A stretch of 64,000 nt of DNA from Bacillus_BD sp050389805 (GTDB lineage Bacteria; Bacillota; Bacilli; Bacillales; Cytobacillaceae). Positions 9,945-18,166 of the stretch are shown here, in pieces. Position numbers and translations under genes: made by a program. The stretch spans positions 2,108,001 to 2,172,000 of the forward strand of contig NZ_CP130945.1 in NCBI RefSeq assembly GCF_050389805.1, read 5' to 3'. The notes beneath the pieces are model-generated. The model worked only from the letters and a program-made list of their open reading frames with translations, made no database searches and was not told the origin of the DNA. Numbering within the stretch: position 1 is the first letter of the stretch; every line of letters begins with the position of its first letter.

Positions 9945-11390
9945 ATGCAAACTCCAATTAAATTACTGGATCTTTTTGCCGGCGGAGGAGGTTTTTCTGC
10001 CGGATTTTTAAAATCGTCATATGGAGATTTAAAATATGAATTAATACGTGCACTTGAGTTAGACGAAGATGCATGTAACACACTTAAGAGTAGATATGGT
10101 TCTAATAAAGTAATTCAAGGGGATATTACTAAACAAGAAGTTAAGGATCGAGTGTTAAAGGAAGCTAAAGACGTTGACATTATAATTGGGGGTCCTCCTT
10201 GTCAAACCTTTTCGCTGGCAGGTCCGGCAAGATCAGGATCAAAAGAAATGAGGGAACGCTTAAAAAACGATCCCAGAAATACTTTATATAAACACTTTTT
10301 AGAAATTGTTGATGCTATAAAACCCCCTTTCGTTGTATTTGAAAATGTTGAAGGAATGGTGTCAAAAAAAGTTGATACAGATTTAAGTCAAAAACATCAA
10401 CAAGTAATTGAACTTATATGTGATGAATTAGAATCGCTAGGATATCATACAAATATTGAAAGTAATCTAGTTGAGAGATATCAGGTGCTAAATGCTGTTA
10501 ATTATGGAACTCCACAATTTAGAAAAAGGATTATTATAATCGCAAATCGATTTAATGTTAATAATCCTGTTCCAGAGAAAAGTCATCTAAAAAAATATGA
10601 AAATATTAGAAGCGCTATAGGCCATTTACCTGTTAGACTGCCAAAAATTAATACAAGCCGAATGAATTCTTTGAAAAATATAGATATATTAAAAAAATAT
10701 TATGAAGAAAGTTTATCAGCTTTTATGGATCAAATTTTATCCTTAACACAAAACAGAGGTTTTGATGCAGAACAACAAGGTCTAACGGAGTTATACAATG
10801 AGCTCAATGAATTTTACCAAAAGATTAGGTATAAAAGGACATATAAGTTAAAAGGGATTAATGATTTTATTGTAAAATATAATTCACTTATTGAAGTTCT
10901 AGGTATTAATAATTATGGTGAAACAAATATAAATATATCTCATCAATCGAGGGAACATAATTTTAGGGATATTGTTATATTTTCTCTCATGAAACAAGGC
11001 AGTAATTCTGCTAGGTTTATGAATCCTCAGTATAAAGATTATACGGAAATTTTAGATAAACTTTATCCTTACGCACGAAATAAACATAAAGACACCTATG
11101 TAAAACATTCGTGGGATAAACCGTCAAACACAATTCTAGCGCATATGGAAAAAGATGGGTTGAAATTTATTCATCCAGAACAACCTCGTACTTTTACGCC
11201 TTATGAAGCAGCTTTATTACAATCATTTCCTAAAGACTACTCTTTTAGTGGAAATAGAAACGCACAATATAGACAAATAGGAAATGCCGTCCCACCAAAA
11301 ATGGCAGAAGCAATTGGAACGGCAATATTAAAAGTAATTCAAGAGAATTCAATAATTACTGAAAAAAATAAGACGTATGAATTGGTTTAA
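9945..11390 (+). CDS. drmMII: DISARM DNA cytosine-C5 methyltransferase DrmMII
   Basis: A 481-residue 5-methylcytosine methyltransferase. Motif I is DLFAGGGGFSAGF near the N-terminus, motif IV GGPPCQTFSLAG with catalytic C86, motif VI ENV at 133-135, motif VIII QFRKRIIIIANR, and motifs IX/X RTFTPYEAALLQSFP and RQIGNAVPPKMAEAIG. The region between VIII and IX holds the target-recognition domain and does not resemble an enzyme of known specificity to me. GGGAAG lies upstream of ATG 9945. It is the last gene of the drmABC-MII run and would mark host DNA as self. A hairpin terminator overlaps its stop codon. Confidence 0.93.
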   Translation: MQTPIKLLDLFAGGGGFSAGFLKSSYGDLKYELIRALELDEDACNTLKSRYGSNKVIQGDITKQEVKDRVLKEAKDVDIIIGGPPCQTFSLAGPARSGSKEMRERLKNDPRNTLYKHFLEIVDAIKPPFVVFENVEGMVSKKVDTDLSQKHQQVIELICDELESLGYHTNIESNLVERYQVLNAVNYGTPQFRKRIIIIANRFNVNNPVPEKSHLKKYENIRSAIGHLPVRLPKINTSRMNSLKNIDILKKYYEESLSAFMDQILSLTQNRGFDAEQQGLTELYNELNEFYQKIRYKRTYKLKGINDFIVKYNSLIEVLGINNYGETNINISHQSREHNFRDIVIFSLMKQGSNSARFMNPQYKDYTEILDKLYPYARNKHKDTYVKHSWDKPSNTILAHMEKDGLKFIHPEQPRTFTPYEAALLQSFPKDYSFSGNRNAQYRQIGNAVPPKMAEAIGTAILKVIQENSIITEKNKTYELV

Positions 11391-11406
11391 ATTCATACGT
11401 CTTTTA
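11370..11406 (+). terminator. Terminator overlapping the drmMII stop codon
   Basis: A perfect 14-bp inverted repeat (11370-11383 and 11390-11403) with a six-base loop is followed by TTTTAAG. The left arm lies inside the last codons of drmMII and the TAA sits at the loop edge, so the DISARM operon ends exactly here. Confidence 0.8.
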
Positions 11407-11828
11407 AGGTTTATATAACGTTAAATAATTATCACATCTGCTGAGTATAGAGAGATACTTTGGGAATGTAGTATTGCATAAATTCTTTGCAACAATTCTA
11501 GTTCTCTAAAAACTATTAATTATGACATATATCCATACATTAAATAAAAGTTTAGTTATAAGTGAAATTCTAAATAATTAATTTTATACAAAGGACACTG
11601 AAAATATAAAAAGTATATGAATTATCTGAATATTTTAGGATGAAACTATTTATAATATGGGATAAATAAGTAGTTATTAGTCAAACTTACTTATTGACCA
11701 TATAATTTTTAAAATAAGTGATATAATAATTAAAAGTTATTATATAGAATTAACTGATAATAATTTATTTCAAAATTATATTTTTATTGATCTCATTATT
11801 ATTAGGGTTTAATAAGGAGGGGTTTACT
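11407..11828. other. Very AT-rich intergenic region before the GHKL/receiver pair
   Basis: About 420 bases without a credible gene. The sequence is extremely AT-rich with many TATAAT-like strings, so single promoter calls are not safe. It ends in a strong AAGGAGGGG ribosome binding site (11813-11822) for the next gene. It separates the DISARM operon from the two-gene unit downstream, which probably has its own promoter here. Confidence 0.5.
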
Positions 11829-14024
11829 TTGACATTGCACAGCATTGAACCTGCAGCAAGGATAATAACGGCTATTGGAAGAGATCTAATTAAAGATATC
11901 CCTGCTGCTGTAGTGGAGTTAGTTAAGAATTCTTATGATGCAGATGCATCATTTATAGAAATTGTGTTCTCTAGAATTGATGATAATTTGAAAATTGTAT
12001 TTAATGATGACGGTCATGGTATGGATAAGGATACAATAATTGGAACGTGGCTTGTTCCTGGAACAGATTACAAACTACTAAATAAGAAAAGTCCAAAAAA
12101 GAGACCATTTCAAGGACGAAAGGGTATCGGGAGATATGCTGCAGCTATATTAGGAAATGAATTAGAACTAAAATCAATACAAAATGGTGTTAAAACCATT
12201 GCAAAAATTGATTGGAATGAGTTTGAAACTAAACAGTATTTAAAGGATGTTAAAGTTTCTGTAGAAACAAAAGAAACAAAATTATCAAATGGTACAAAAC
12301 TTATAATTAAAGGTGGACTTGATTCTCTTAATGTATTAACTGAAAAAGAAATAAAAAACATTATTAGAGAATTAAGAAAATTGGTATCGCCATTAGAAAA
12401 TAATATTGATGATAGTTTTAAAATCTTTGTACAATTTGAAAACTTTTATGAGGACCAGATAAAGAATACAAAGATGTTGATCGAACCTTTCCCAATTTTA
12501 GAATTATATAATTATAGATTAGAAGGACATATATCAGAAAATGGGGAAGCAATTCTAAAATATGAAAATGCATATAAAAATCCACCGGAAATAATAGAGT
12601 TTAATAAGAAGTTTACGTTAAATGCAAATGAGGCATATTGTGGAAATATTAAGTTAGATTTTAGGGTTTTTGATAAAGATGATTCAAGTATCGATTTTTT
12701 AATTGATAAAATGCATAAAAATTTTCAGGAAGAAAACATTGGAAGACGTTTTGTAAGGCAATTGTTAAAAGAATCAACAGGAGTGGGAATCTATAGAAAT
12801 GGTTTTAGAATTAGACCACATGGAGACCCTGGATTTGATTGGTTAAACTTAGATAATAGACGTGTTCAGAATCCTTCCATGCGGATAGGTTTAGATTCAA
12901 TTGCTGGTTTTGTGGCTATTGAATCTGAAGAAAATTCTTTCCTTGAAGAAAAAAGTGCTAGAGATGGTTTAAAAGAATCGCGGTATTATAATGGATTAAT
13001 TTCCTTAATACAAAAGTCTCTTTCTCTTCTTGAACAACAAAGATTTGAGTATAGAAAGAATAATGATAAAAATAAAATCGATACTACTGCAAAAGGTACT
13101 ATTCAAACTCTATTTGACTTTAAAGAATTTCATTCTGAAATTAATAAGAGTCTTAATATGGGTTTAGATAAGATTAAGAACAATCCACTTAAAGTTGAAG
13201 AATACACAAATGAAATGAAAAAAACTGTTGAACTTAAAATACAATCCTTAGAAAAACAGAAAAGTAAAGAATATGAACAAATTAAGGAAATAATAGCTAT
13301 TTATCAAGGTCAAGCTACATTAGGAAAAATAGTATCGGTAATTTTACATGAAGGTAGAAAATCATTAGGATGGTTCAGTAATCAATTACCTAGAATTATA
13401 AAATGGTCCAAAAAATTAGGGGAGGAAGAAAATCTTACTAATCCCTTATTATCAAAAATAATAGATAGATTAATTACAACTGAAAATGAATCCAATTCAC
13501 TGCGTAAGCTATTTAATAAATTAGATCCTTTAACAATAAATAGAAGATCGAAACCTAATATAATTAATTTAAAAGAAATAACTAATCATGTTTATGAAAT
13601 TTTTGAAAACGAATTAAAATACAGTAATATAATGTTTGAAGTTAAATCTTATGGAAATACAAAATTGTTTGGAGTAAAAGAAGATTTTTTAATGAGTTTA
13701 ACAAACTTAATTGAGAATAGTATTTATTGGTTAAAAAAGGAATCTATTGAAAATAAAAAGATATTTATTAAGATAATAGAAGATGATGCTTATACCGTTA
13801 TTGAGGTAATAGACAATGGTCCAGGAATAGAGAAAGAATTCATTGAAAATGATGTGATTTTTATCCCAGGATTTAGTGGTAAAAGTGAGAGTAGTGGAAC
13901 TGGTTTGGGATTAGCCATCGCAGGAGAAGCAATAAATAGAAACAATGGTGAATTAAAAGCAATATATTCTGAAAAAGGGGCTCATTTTAGAATAGAAATT
14001 AGAAAAGTTTTGGGGGAAGATTAG
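11829..14024 (+). CDS. Dual GHKL ATPase: MutL/MORC-like N-terminus plus histidine-kinase-like C-terminus
   Basis: A 731-residue protein. The N-terminal ~200 residues are a GHKL ATPase of the Hsp90/MutL/MORC kind: E30 and N34 in VELVKNSYDAD, then DDGHGM (60-65) and GRKGIGRYA. After a middle region and a charged helical stretch comes a DHp-like segment with H507 in LHEGR and a histidine-kinase catalytic domain: N-box NLIENS (626-631), G1 DNGPGI (662-667) and G2 GTGLGLAIA. No signal peptide or membrane segment is seen, so the sensor is cytosolic. TTG 11829 follows AAGGAGGGG at good spacing; the frame also opens earlier at 11787. The receiver gene starts one base after the stop. It is probably the sensor of a defence two-component pair. 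Resemblance to Detocs or to MORC-type restriction-associated ATPases is by architecture only. Confidence 0.8.
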   Translation: MTLHSIEPAARIITAIGRDLIKDIPAAVVELVKNSYDADASFIEIVFSRIDDNLKIVFNDDGHGMDKDTIIGTWLVPGTDYKLLNKKSPKKRPFQGRKGIGRYAAAILGNELELKSIQNGVKTIAKIDWNEFETKQYLKDVKVSVETKETKLSNGTKLIIKGGLDSLNVLTEKEIKNIIRELRKLVSPLENNIDDSFKIFVQFENFYEDQIKNTKMLIEPFPILELYNYRLEGHISENGEAILKYENAYKNPPEIIEFNKKFTLNANEAYCGNIKLDFRVFDKDDSSIDFLIDKMHKNFQEENIGRRFVRQLLKESTGVGIYRNGFRIRPHGDPGFDWLNLDNRRVQNPSMRIGLDSIAGFVAIESEENSFLEEKSARDGLKESRYYNGLISLIQKSLSLLEQQRFEYRKNNDKNKIDTTAKGTIQTLFDFKEFHSEINKSLNMGLDKIKNNPLKVEEYTNEMKKTVELKIQSLEKQKSKEYEQIKEIIAIYQGQATLGKIVSVILHEGRKSLGWFSNQLPRIIKWSKKLGEEENLTNPLLSKIIDRLITTENESNSLRKLFNKLDPLTINRRSKPNIINLKEITNHVYEIFENELKYSNIMFEVKSYGNTKLFGVKEDFLMSLTNLIENSIYWLKKESIENKKIFIKIIEDDAYTVIEVIDNGPGIEKEFIENDVIFIPGFSGKSESSGTGLGLAIAGEAINRNNGELKAIYSEKGAHFRIEIRKVLGED

Positions 14025-14025
14025 G

Positions 14026-15171
14026 TTGTCAGAAGTTATAAAAGAAAATAAAATATCTGTATTAATAATAGAAGATGAAGAAAATCAAATTCAATTAATT
14101 AATGACGCGATTGATGATTTTAACGATGATAATAAAGAAAATAAAATATCTAGTGATTCGGTAAATAACTATAATGATGGTATAAATATATTACTACAAG
14201 AGAATTTTGATGCTGCAATAATTGATTTAAATCTTGATCAAACGAAGACTGAACCAAATGATTTAGATGGAAATAGGATAGTAGATATTATTGTAAATAA
14301 ATTTAGAATCCCGATTATTATAAGAACTGGATATCCAACTCAATTTTCTTCCGAAAAAATAAGTGAAAAGAATAGTTTTATTAAAATCTATAGTAAGGAT
14401 GAATCAGTTGAATTAATAATTGATCAAATTGTTAAATGGTATACTCTTGGGTTTTCTACTACTCTAGGTACAAAAGGAATATTAGAACAATATTTGAATG
14501 AATTGTTTTGGAAACATATTTCAGATAATTTTAATGAATGGGACATAGAAGATATTAGTTTTTCTAAACAAGAAAAATCCCTTTTAAGGTACATAGTTAA
14601 TGTTCTTAGTAATTATTTGGAAATTGATGGAGAATCTGGTGATTTTGAATTTTTTCATCCGGCTGAAGTATATATCAAACCGCCTGTAAAAAATGAATTA
14701 TTCTTTGGTGATATATTAAAGGATACTCAAGATAACTATTATTTTATATTAACACCATCATGTGAAATGGCACAAGAAAAGTACAAAAAAATTCTTCTCT
14801 CGAAAATATTAAAGCAAGAAGAAGTTGAAGGTTTTGTTAGAGCTAGAGATAATTATATTGAAAAACCTGAAAGTCAAAATAAAAAGTCTTCACTAGAGAA
14901 ATGGTTTAGAAATGGACACCAGGAGAGCTCAGGTTACCATTTTTTACCTCCATATTCAAATTTTAGAGGCGGTTTTATCGATTTTCAAGATATACTATCG
15001 GTTGATCCAAGAGCTGATAATTTTAATTTTAGTAAAGTAGCTACAGTTACAAATCAATTTGCTAAAGATATTTCCTCTAGATTTACATCATATTATGCTA
15101 GACAGGGGCAGCCAAATTTAAATTCACAAATAATAATTAATTCTATTAAACTTGAAACAGAGAGTGTTTAA
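14026..15171 (+). CDS. Receiver-domain protein with unrecognised C-terminal domain
   Basis: A 381-residue protein. Residues 8-130 form a response-regulator receiver: acidic cluster E16-D17-E18, phospho-acceptor D67 in AAIIDLNL, and a strand-4 RTGYP. The C-terminal 240 residues have no HTH that I can see. They contain LTPSCEMAQ, a cysteine motif, and a conserved-looking tail with YYARQGQPN. Start TTG 14026 has GGGGGAAG upstream and lies one base after the stop of the GHKL gene, so the two form one operon. The likely role is to receive phosphate from the upstream kinase-like protein and trigger or restrain an effector activity in the C-domain. The effector chemistry is unknown. Confidence 0.75.
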   Translation: MSEVIKENKISVLIIEDEENQIQLINDAIDDFNDDNKENKISSDSVNNYNDGINILLQENFDAAIIDLNLDQTKTEPNDLDGNRIVDIIVNKFRIPIIIRTGYPTQFSSEKISEKNSFIKIYSKDESVELIIDQIVKWYTLGFSTTLGTKGILEQYLNELFWKHISDNFNEWDIEDISFSKQEKSLLRYIVNVLSNYLEIDGESGDFEFFHPAEVYIKPPVKNELFFGDILKDTQDNYYFILTPSCEMAQEKYKKILLSKILKQEEVEGFVRARDNYIEKPESQNKKSSLEKWFRNGHQESSGYHFLPPYSNFRGGFIDFQDILSVDPRADNFNFSKVATVTNQFAKDISSRFTSYYARQGQPNLNSQIIINSIKLETESV

Positions 15172-15499
15172 TTGTAACATAACTCTAATAAAATATTTAA
15201 TTACTAAAAAAATATCTCATGATGGTTTACTACACTTTAAATTATAATAAATCAACTAAATAATAAAAGGGATATCTCATAATGTGTCTGGCACCTTTGC
15301 TTTTAAGATAGCCTCTTTTTATTAAGTACATACCAGTATAAAAATTACTATAATTTAAATGTGTAAAAAGTCCTCGAAAATTTGTTTTATAATATTGAAA
15401 AAGGAATTAACACGAGCCTTGTTGATCGCTAATTTTAAGGAGATTTTTTATAAAGAACTAAAGTCGTTTAATCTTACAATGCCAGATCGAACAAGTGGC
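15172..15499. other. Gene-free stretch after the receiver gene
   Basis: No gene is seen. An imperfect inverted repeat (15261-15275 TAATAAAAGGGATAT against 15307-15324 ending CTTTTTATTA) could terminate the GHKL/receiver operon. A CTGGCACCTTTGC string at 15288-15300 recurs in part at 49997 (CTGGCACCTTTAG) and may be part of a short dispersed repeat. Both calls are weak. Confidence 0.35.
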
Positions 15500-16000
15500 A
15501 TTTACAATGGCAAATGAAAGTTGCAGACGCTAAAAGCATTTTTGCATTTTTAATTATCATTGATGCATTTTATCATGCAGCTGCAAATACATACCAGTGA
15601 GTACTAGGTTATTTTAAACCAAAGTTTTTACTGTGTATTACCTCTACTCCAGATCGGTACGATAATAAAGATGTGTTTGCGCTTTGAAATGGAAATGTTG
15701 CTTACCTCATTGATTTTTTAGAAGCGATTCAAAGATAATGGCTGGCTCCATTCCATTATGTTGGAGTATATGATGAAACCGATTATACTCTCCAATAACT
15801 TGTATAGGGATTGAGGATCAGGAATTATTTTACAACTGGACGAAAGAAATTTGTGAATACCGACTTCAGCAATATTTTGAGAGAAGAGAAAATAGATAAA
15901 TTTAAAGTAACGAGCTTTTGCTATGACTTGTATATTTTGCCAGATTAGAGAAATTGTATTGGAAAACGAATAGGCTATAGCCTTTTTTGATAAATACCCA
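15500..16000 (+). pseudogene. Decayed superfamily 2 (DEAD/DEAH-type) helicase fragment
   Basis: Reading the frame from 15514 through stops gives a clear helicase relic: IIIDAFYHAAANTYQ (motif II, normally DEFHHAAA), then GYFKPKFLLCITSTPDRYD (motif III, normally TATPDR), DNKDVFAL, NVAYLIDFLEAIQR and APFHYVGVYDETDYT. TGA, TAA and TAG codons interrupt it several times, and the motif II glutamate is lost. The pattern matches the restriction-type helicases that often carry DUF3427. No start or C-terminal half is left. The minus-strand frame across 15718-16038 is only its shadow. This is remains of an older defence-island gene. Confidence 0.65.
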
Positions 16001-16398
16001 GTAAACAAAGGATACCTGCTCAACATTCCGAACGACATGTTGAGCAGGTATTTTGACTTAACGTAGCAAGTCGATTGATAAACTTCTGTTTCAAAGGAAG
16101 GACATGTTGGATGAACAGGTTCAGCATGATGGATATAATATTAGAGTTAATTGTGGGAAGGTTGCTTGACAGACTGTTTTTTGTGTGCATGTTCAAGGTG
16201 ATATAGGGGATCCAAGTGGCGGAGGGTTATTCTTGTGAAGCGAGTATTTTAAATTACTCCTTGATAAAATCCCATTTTTATAAGAAGTAGTTAATTTTGT
16301 GACCGGTAATTTATATTTTTCTTGCATTTTCCTAGTATTACTCCGAATCATACCTTATGATTAAATGAACAGATTTATACAAAGGGGAGATAATAAAT
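16001..16398. other. Gene-free stretch with decayed sequence
   Basis: No intact gene is seen. Short readable snippets (for example a frame near 16105-16155) are interrupted by stops and I cannot assign them. The 3' end carries AAAGGGGAG (about 16380-16388), the ribosome binding site of the next small gene. Confidence 0.35.
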
Positions 16399-16641
16399 AT
16401 GAGATACGTATTCGACATGGGACGAAACAAGGCTTTGCGATTGGAAAACAAAATGGCTTTTGATGACATAACAGGAGAAACATTCCATTATACGATTGAT
16501 GATGTTGCGGAATTTCAAGAAATACCTTTTAAGGTATACGAAACCATAATCATTAATCTAACTCATTGGTACGAGAGCAATAGGACTGAGCCCGAATGGA
16601 TTGAAGAAATTAATAGAGAATTATTGCCGTATGGAGTGTGA
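16399..16641 (+). CDS. Small hypothetical protein, 80 aa
   Basis: ATG 16399 follows AAAGGGGAGATAATAAAT, a good ribosome binding site. The 80-residue product is soluble and acidic (MRYVFDMGRNKALRLE at the start, WIEEINRELLPYGV at the end) with no signal or membrane segment. I do not recognise the family. Codon pattern and binding site make it likely to be real. A second small gene follows 6 bases after its stop, so they are probably co-transcribed. Confidence 0.6.
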   Translation: MRYVFDMGRNKALRLENKMAFDDITGETFHYTIDDVAEFQEIPFKVYETIIINLTHWYESNRTEPEWIEEINRELLPYGV

Positions 16642-16647
16642 AATCGC

Positions 16648-16881
16648 TTGAAACATAATGTTAAGAAAATTGCTATTTTCTCAAGCTTGACCGTAGCTAC
16701 CGTTATGATCCTACTAGTTGTGATGTATCAGATGATCATGATGGCTACATACGACGAAGAACTTCATCAACGTGCTGAAATAGCAGAAGAAAATGCCAAG
16801 AAACGAGTAGAAGCCATGAAAGAAATGCAAGAAGAGGCGATGTGTGAAGATGAAAGGTTTGATCATAGTAGTTGCTCATAA
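16648..16881 (+). CDS. Small single-pass membrane protein, 77 aa
   Basis: Starts at TTG 16648, six bases after the stop of the preceding small gene. Residues about 8-32 form one hydrophobic segment (IFSSLTVATVMILLVVMYQ) after a KHNVKK basic head. The rest is a charged helix (EELHQRAEIAEENAKKRVEAM), probably a coiled coil, ending with two cysteines. The likely topology is an anchored protein with the helix on one side of the membrane. Function is not recognised. Confidence 0.55.
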   Translation: MKHNVKKIAIFSSLTVATVMILLVVMYQMIMMATYDEELHQRAEIAEENAKKRVEAMKEMQEEAMCEDERFDHSSCS

Positions 16882-16907
16882 CGTTCCATAGGGCGCGTTA
16901 TTTTTTT
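16878..16907 (+). terminator. Probable terminator after the small gene pair
   Basis: ATAACG (16878-16883) pairs with CGTTAT (16896-16901) and is followed by a run of Ts to 16907. It overlaps the stop of the membrane-protein gene. The stem is short, so this is a moderate call. Confidence 0.5.
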
Positions 16908-17309
16908 ATGGAAAAATAAAATCAGCTTAATGAATACAGTATTTAATAGTTGAAGGTGTTAAAACAGTTGATCCAATGGCTTTTCATTTGCATGTTCATC
17001 TACACCCAATGTATGATGGTGATAAGGAAGAACCACGAAGTAGGACTTGAGGCATAATACATGAAGAGCGGATTTATAAATGAAAAAATAGGGGTTATTT
17101 TAAATAGTAATAAATCATAGGACTAACTCATTACATTAAAAATGGTGGTCCTTTTTTGCATACCGATCACATTTTCATACCAGCACTACTTCATACATAT
17201 GTTCAATCTCAATTCTATTCTCAATTTTACTAATTTGTTCATATATGATGATAGGCATATTAAGTCAACATCCTAATATGCTTTTTTGCCTATATAAAAA
17301 ACTCATATG
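16908..17309. other. Gap before the five-gene operon, with a possible gene relic
   Basis: About 400 bases without an intact gene. Near 16940-17050 a frame reads VEGVKTVDPMAFHLHVHLHP and then stops, which looks like a relic I cannot assign. A weak hairpin (AGGAC... GTCC) followed by TTTTTT at about 17118-17158 may terminate upstream transcription. Confidence 0.35.
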
Positions 17310-17340
17310 ATGTCAAAAATGTCGAAAAATAAGCTATACT
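17310..17340 (+). promoter_or_regulatory. Candidate promoter and direct-repeat operator of the defence operon
   Basis: TATACT at 17335-17340 fits a sigma-A -10 box. Just upstream, ATGTCAAAA (17310-17318) and ATGTCGAAAA (17319-17328) form two adjacent direct repeats that overlap the place of the -35 box. The first gene of the operon encodes a winged-helix-like protein, so the repeats may be its operator. This is inference from position. Confidence 0.4.
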
Positions 17341-17378
17341 ATTAACATAGAAGAAACTATGCCAAATGGAGTGTTAAG

Positions 17379-18149
17379 ATGAAACATAAATACTTAATTG
17401 ACCGTATTAACATGGAATGGATTTATCAAATTTTTTCAATATTGTCGGGGAAAATGTCGATTGAAGAAATTGTCGAAATATCAAAAGAAGAAGGGGTCGA
17501 ATTTGGGGAACGGCGGGATGTGTTTAATCGTCTCGTGGATTTAGATATCCTTACTAAACAAAGAGATAAAACGGGAAGCTATGTGGAATTTACGCCTTTC
17601 GGTGAGTCCGTTCAACTTCTCTATATTAAGAACCGCGAAAAAATTCCTTACCTTTTACATATGATTCATGTTTTAAAATCCTTTGAAGAAACTAGTCCGC
17701 GTTATTTTACGACCTATCGATTTGTCATTGAAACGATCTTGGAAGAGAAAGAAGTATCTTCTAATCAGTATAATACTGTCGTCAAAATGTTAGAAGAAAC
17801 ATATTCTGATGATGAATCGATTACGGGTATGGACAATACGACGATTGGCAAGGGGGTTGTCTTCATTCAAGAGGTGTTAAATGAAAGCTTTGATCGCCTT
17901 GAATTTGTCGACCCGAATTTGTTTACATATGGGCTCCAAAAGTATATTGAGAAGAAAACGAAGCAAGAAATGGGCAGCTTGTTAATAGCAGAGAAAGAAA
18001 AACAAGAGCTTTCAACGTTATTTCTTTTAGATAAAACAAAAATCGAAGACATGATTAATAAGTCAATCCGATATAAACGAGCCTTTACGATTCGATATGC
18101 ATCTAGAGGAATGATTTTACAAGCAACGAAAAACGTTCCATTACAATAG
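17379..18149 (+). CDS. Winged-helix-like protein, first gene of the kinase/DptFGH-like operon
   Basis: A 256-residue soluble protein. The first 90 residues read as a winged helix: helix INMEWIYQIFSILSG, helix MSIEEIVEISKEEG, recognition-type helix RRDVFNRLVDLDIL, then a KTGSYVEFTPFGESVQLLY wing. The rest is helical with no motif I recognise. ATG 17379 follows GGAGTG. The gene lies 17 bases before the large ATPase gene and is surely in the same operon. It may regulate the operon or be the DNA-binding part of the complex. I cannot match it to a named BREX, Dnd or Dpt component. Confidence 0.65.
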   Translation: MKHKYLIDRINMEWIYQIFSILSGKMSIEEIVEISKEEGVEFGERRDVFNRLVDLDILTKQRDKTGSYVEFTPFGESVQLLYIKNREKIPYLLHMIHVLKSFEETSPRYFTTYRFVIETILEEKEVSSNQYNTVVKMLEETYSDDESITGMDNTTIGKGVVFIQEVLNESFDRLEFVDPNLFTYGLQKYIEKKTKQEMGSLLIAEKEKQELSTLFLLDKTKIEDMINKSIRYKRAFTIRYASRGMILQATKNVPLQ

Positions 18150-18166
18150 CAATTGGGGGGATCAGA

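Noticed and set aside
9945..11390. Treating the cytosine methyltransferase as the modification enzyme of the 17-33 kb operon
   Set aside because: It directly follows drmA-B-C in standard DISARM order and ends in its own terminator 6 kb before that operon.
15288..15304. TGGCACCTTTGCTTTT as a sigma-54 promoter
   Set aside because: The -12 TTGC element is out of register, no activator or gene start is near, and part of the string recurs at 49997 as a probable short repeat.
15718..16038. Minus-strand 106-residue open frame
   Set aside because: It lies antisense to recognisable helicase relic sequence on the plus strand, so it is a shadow.
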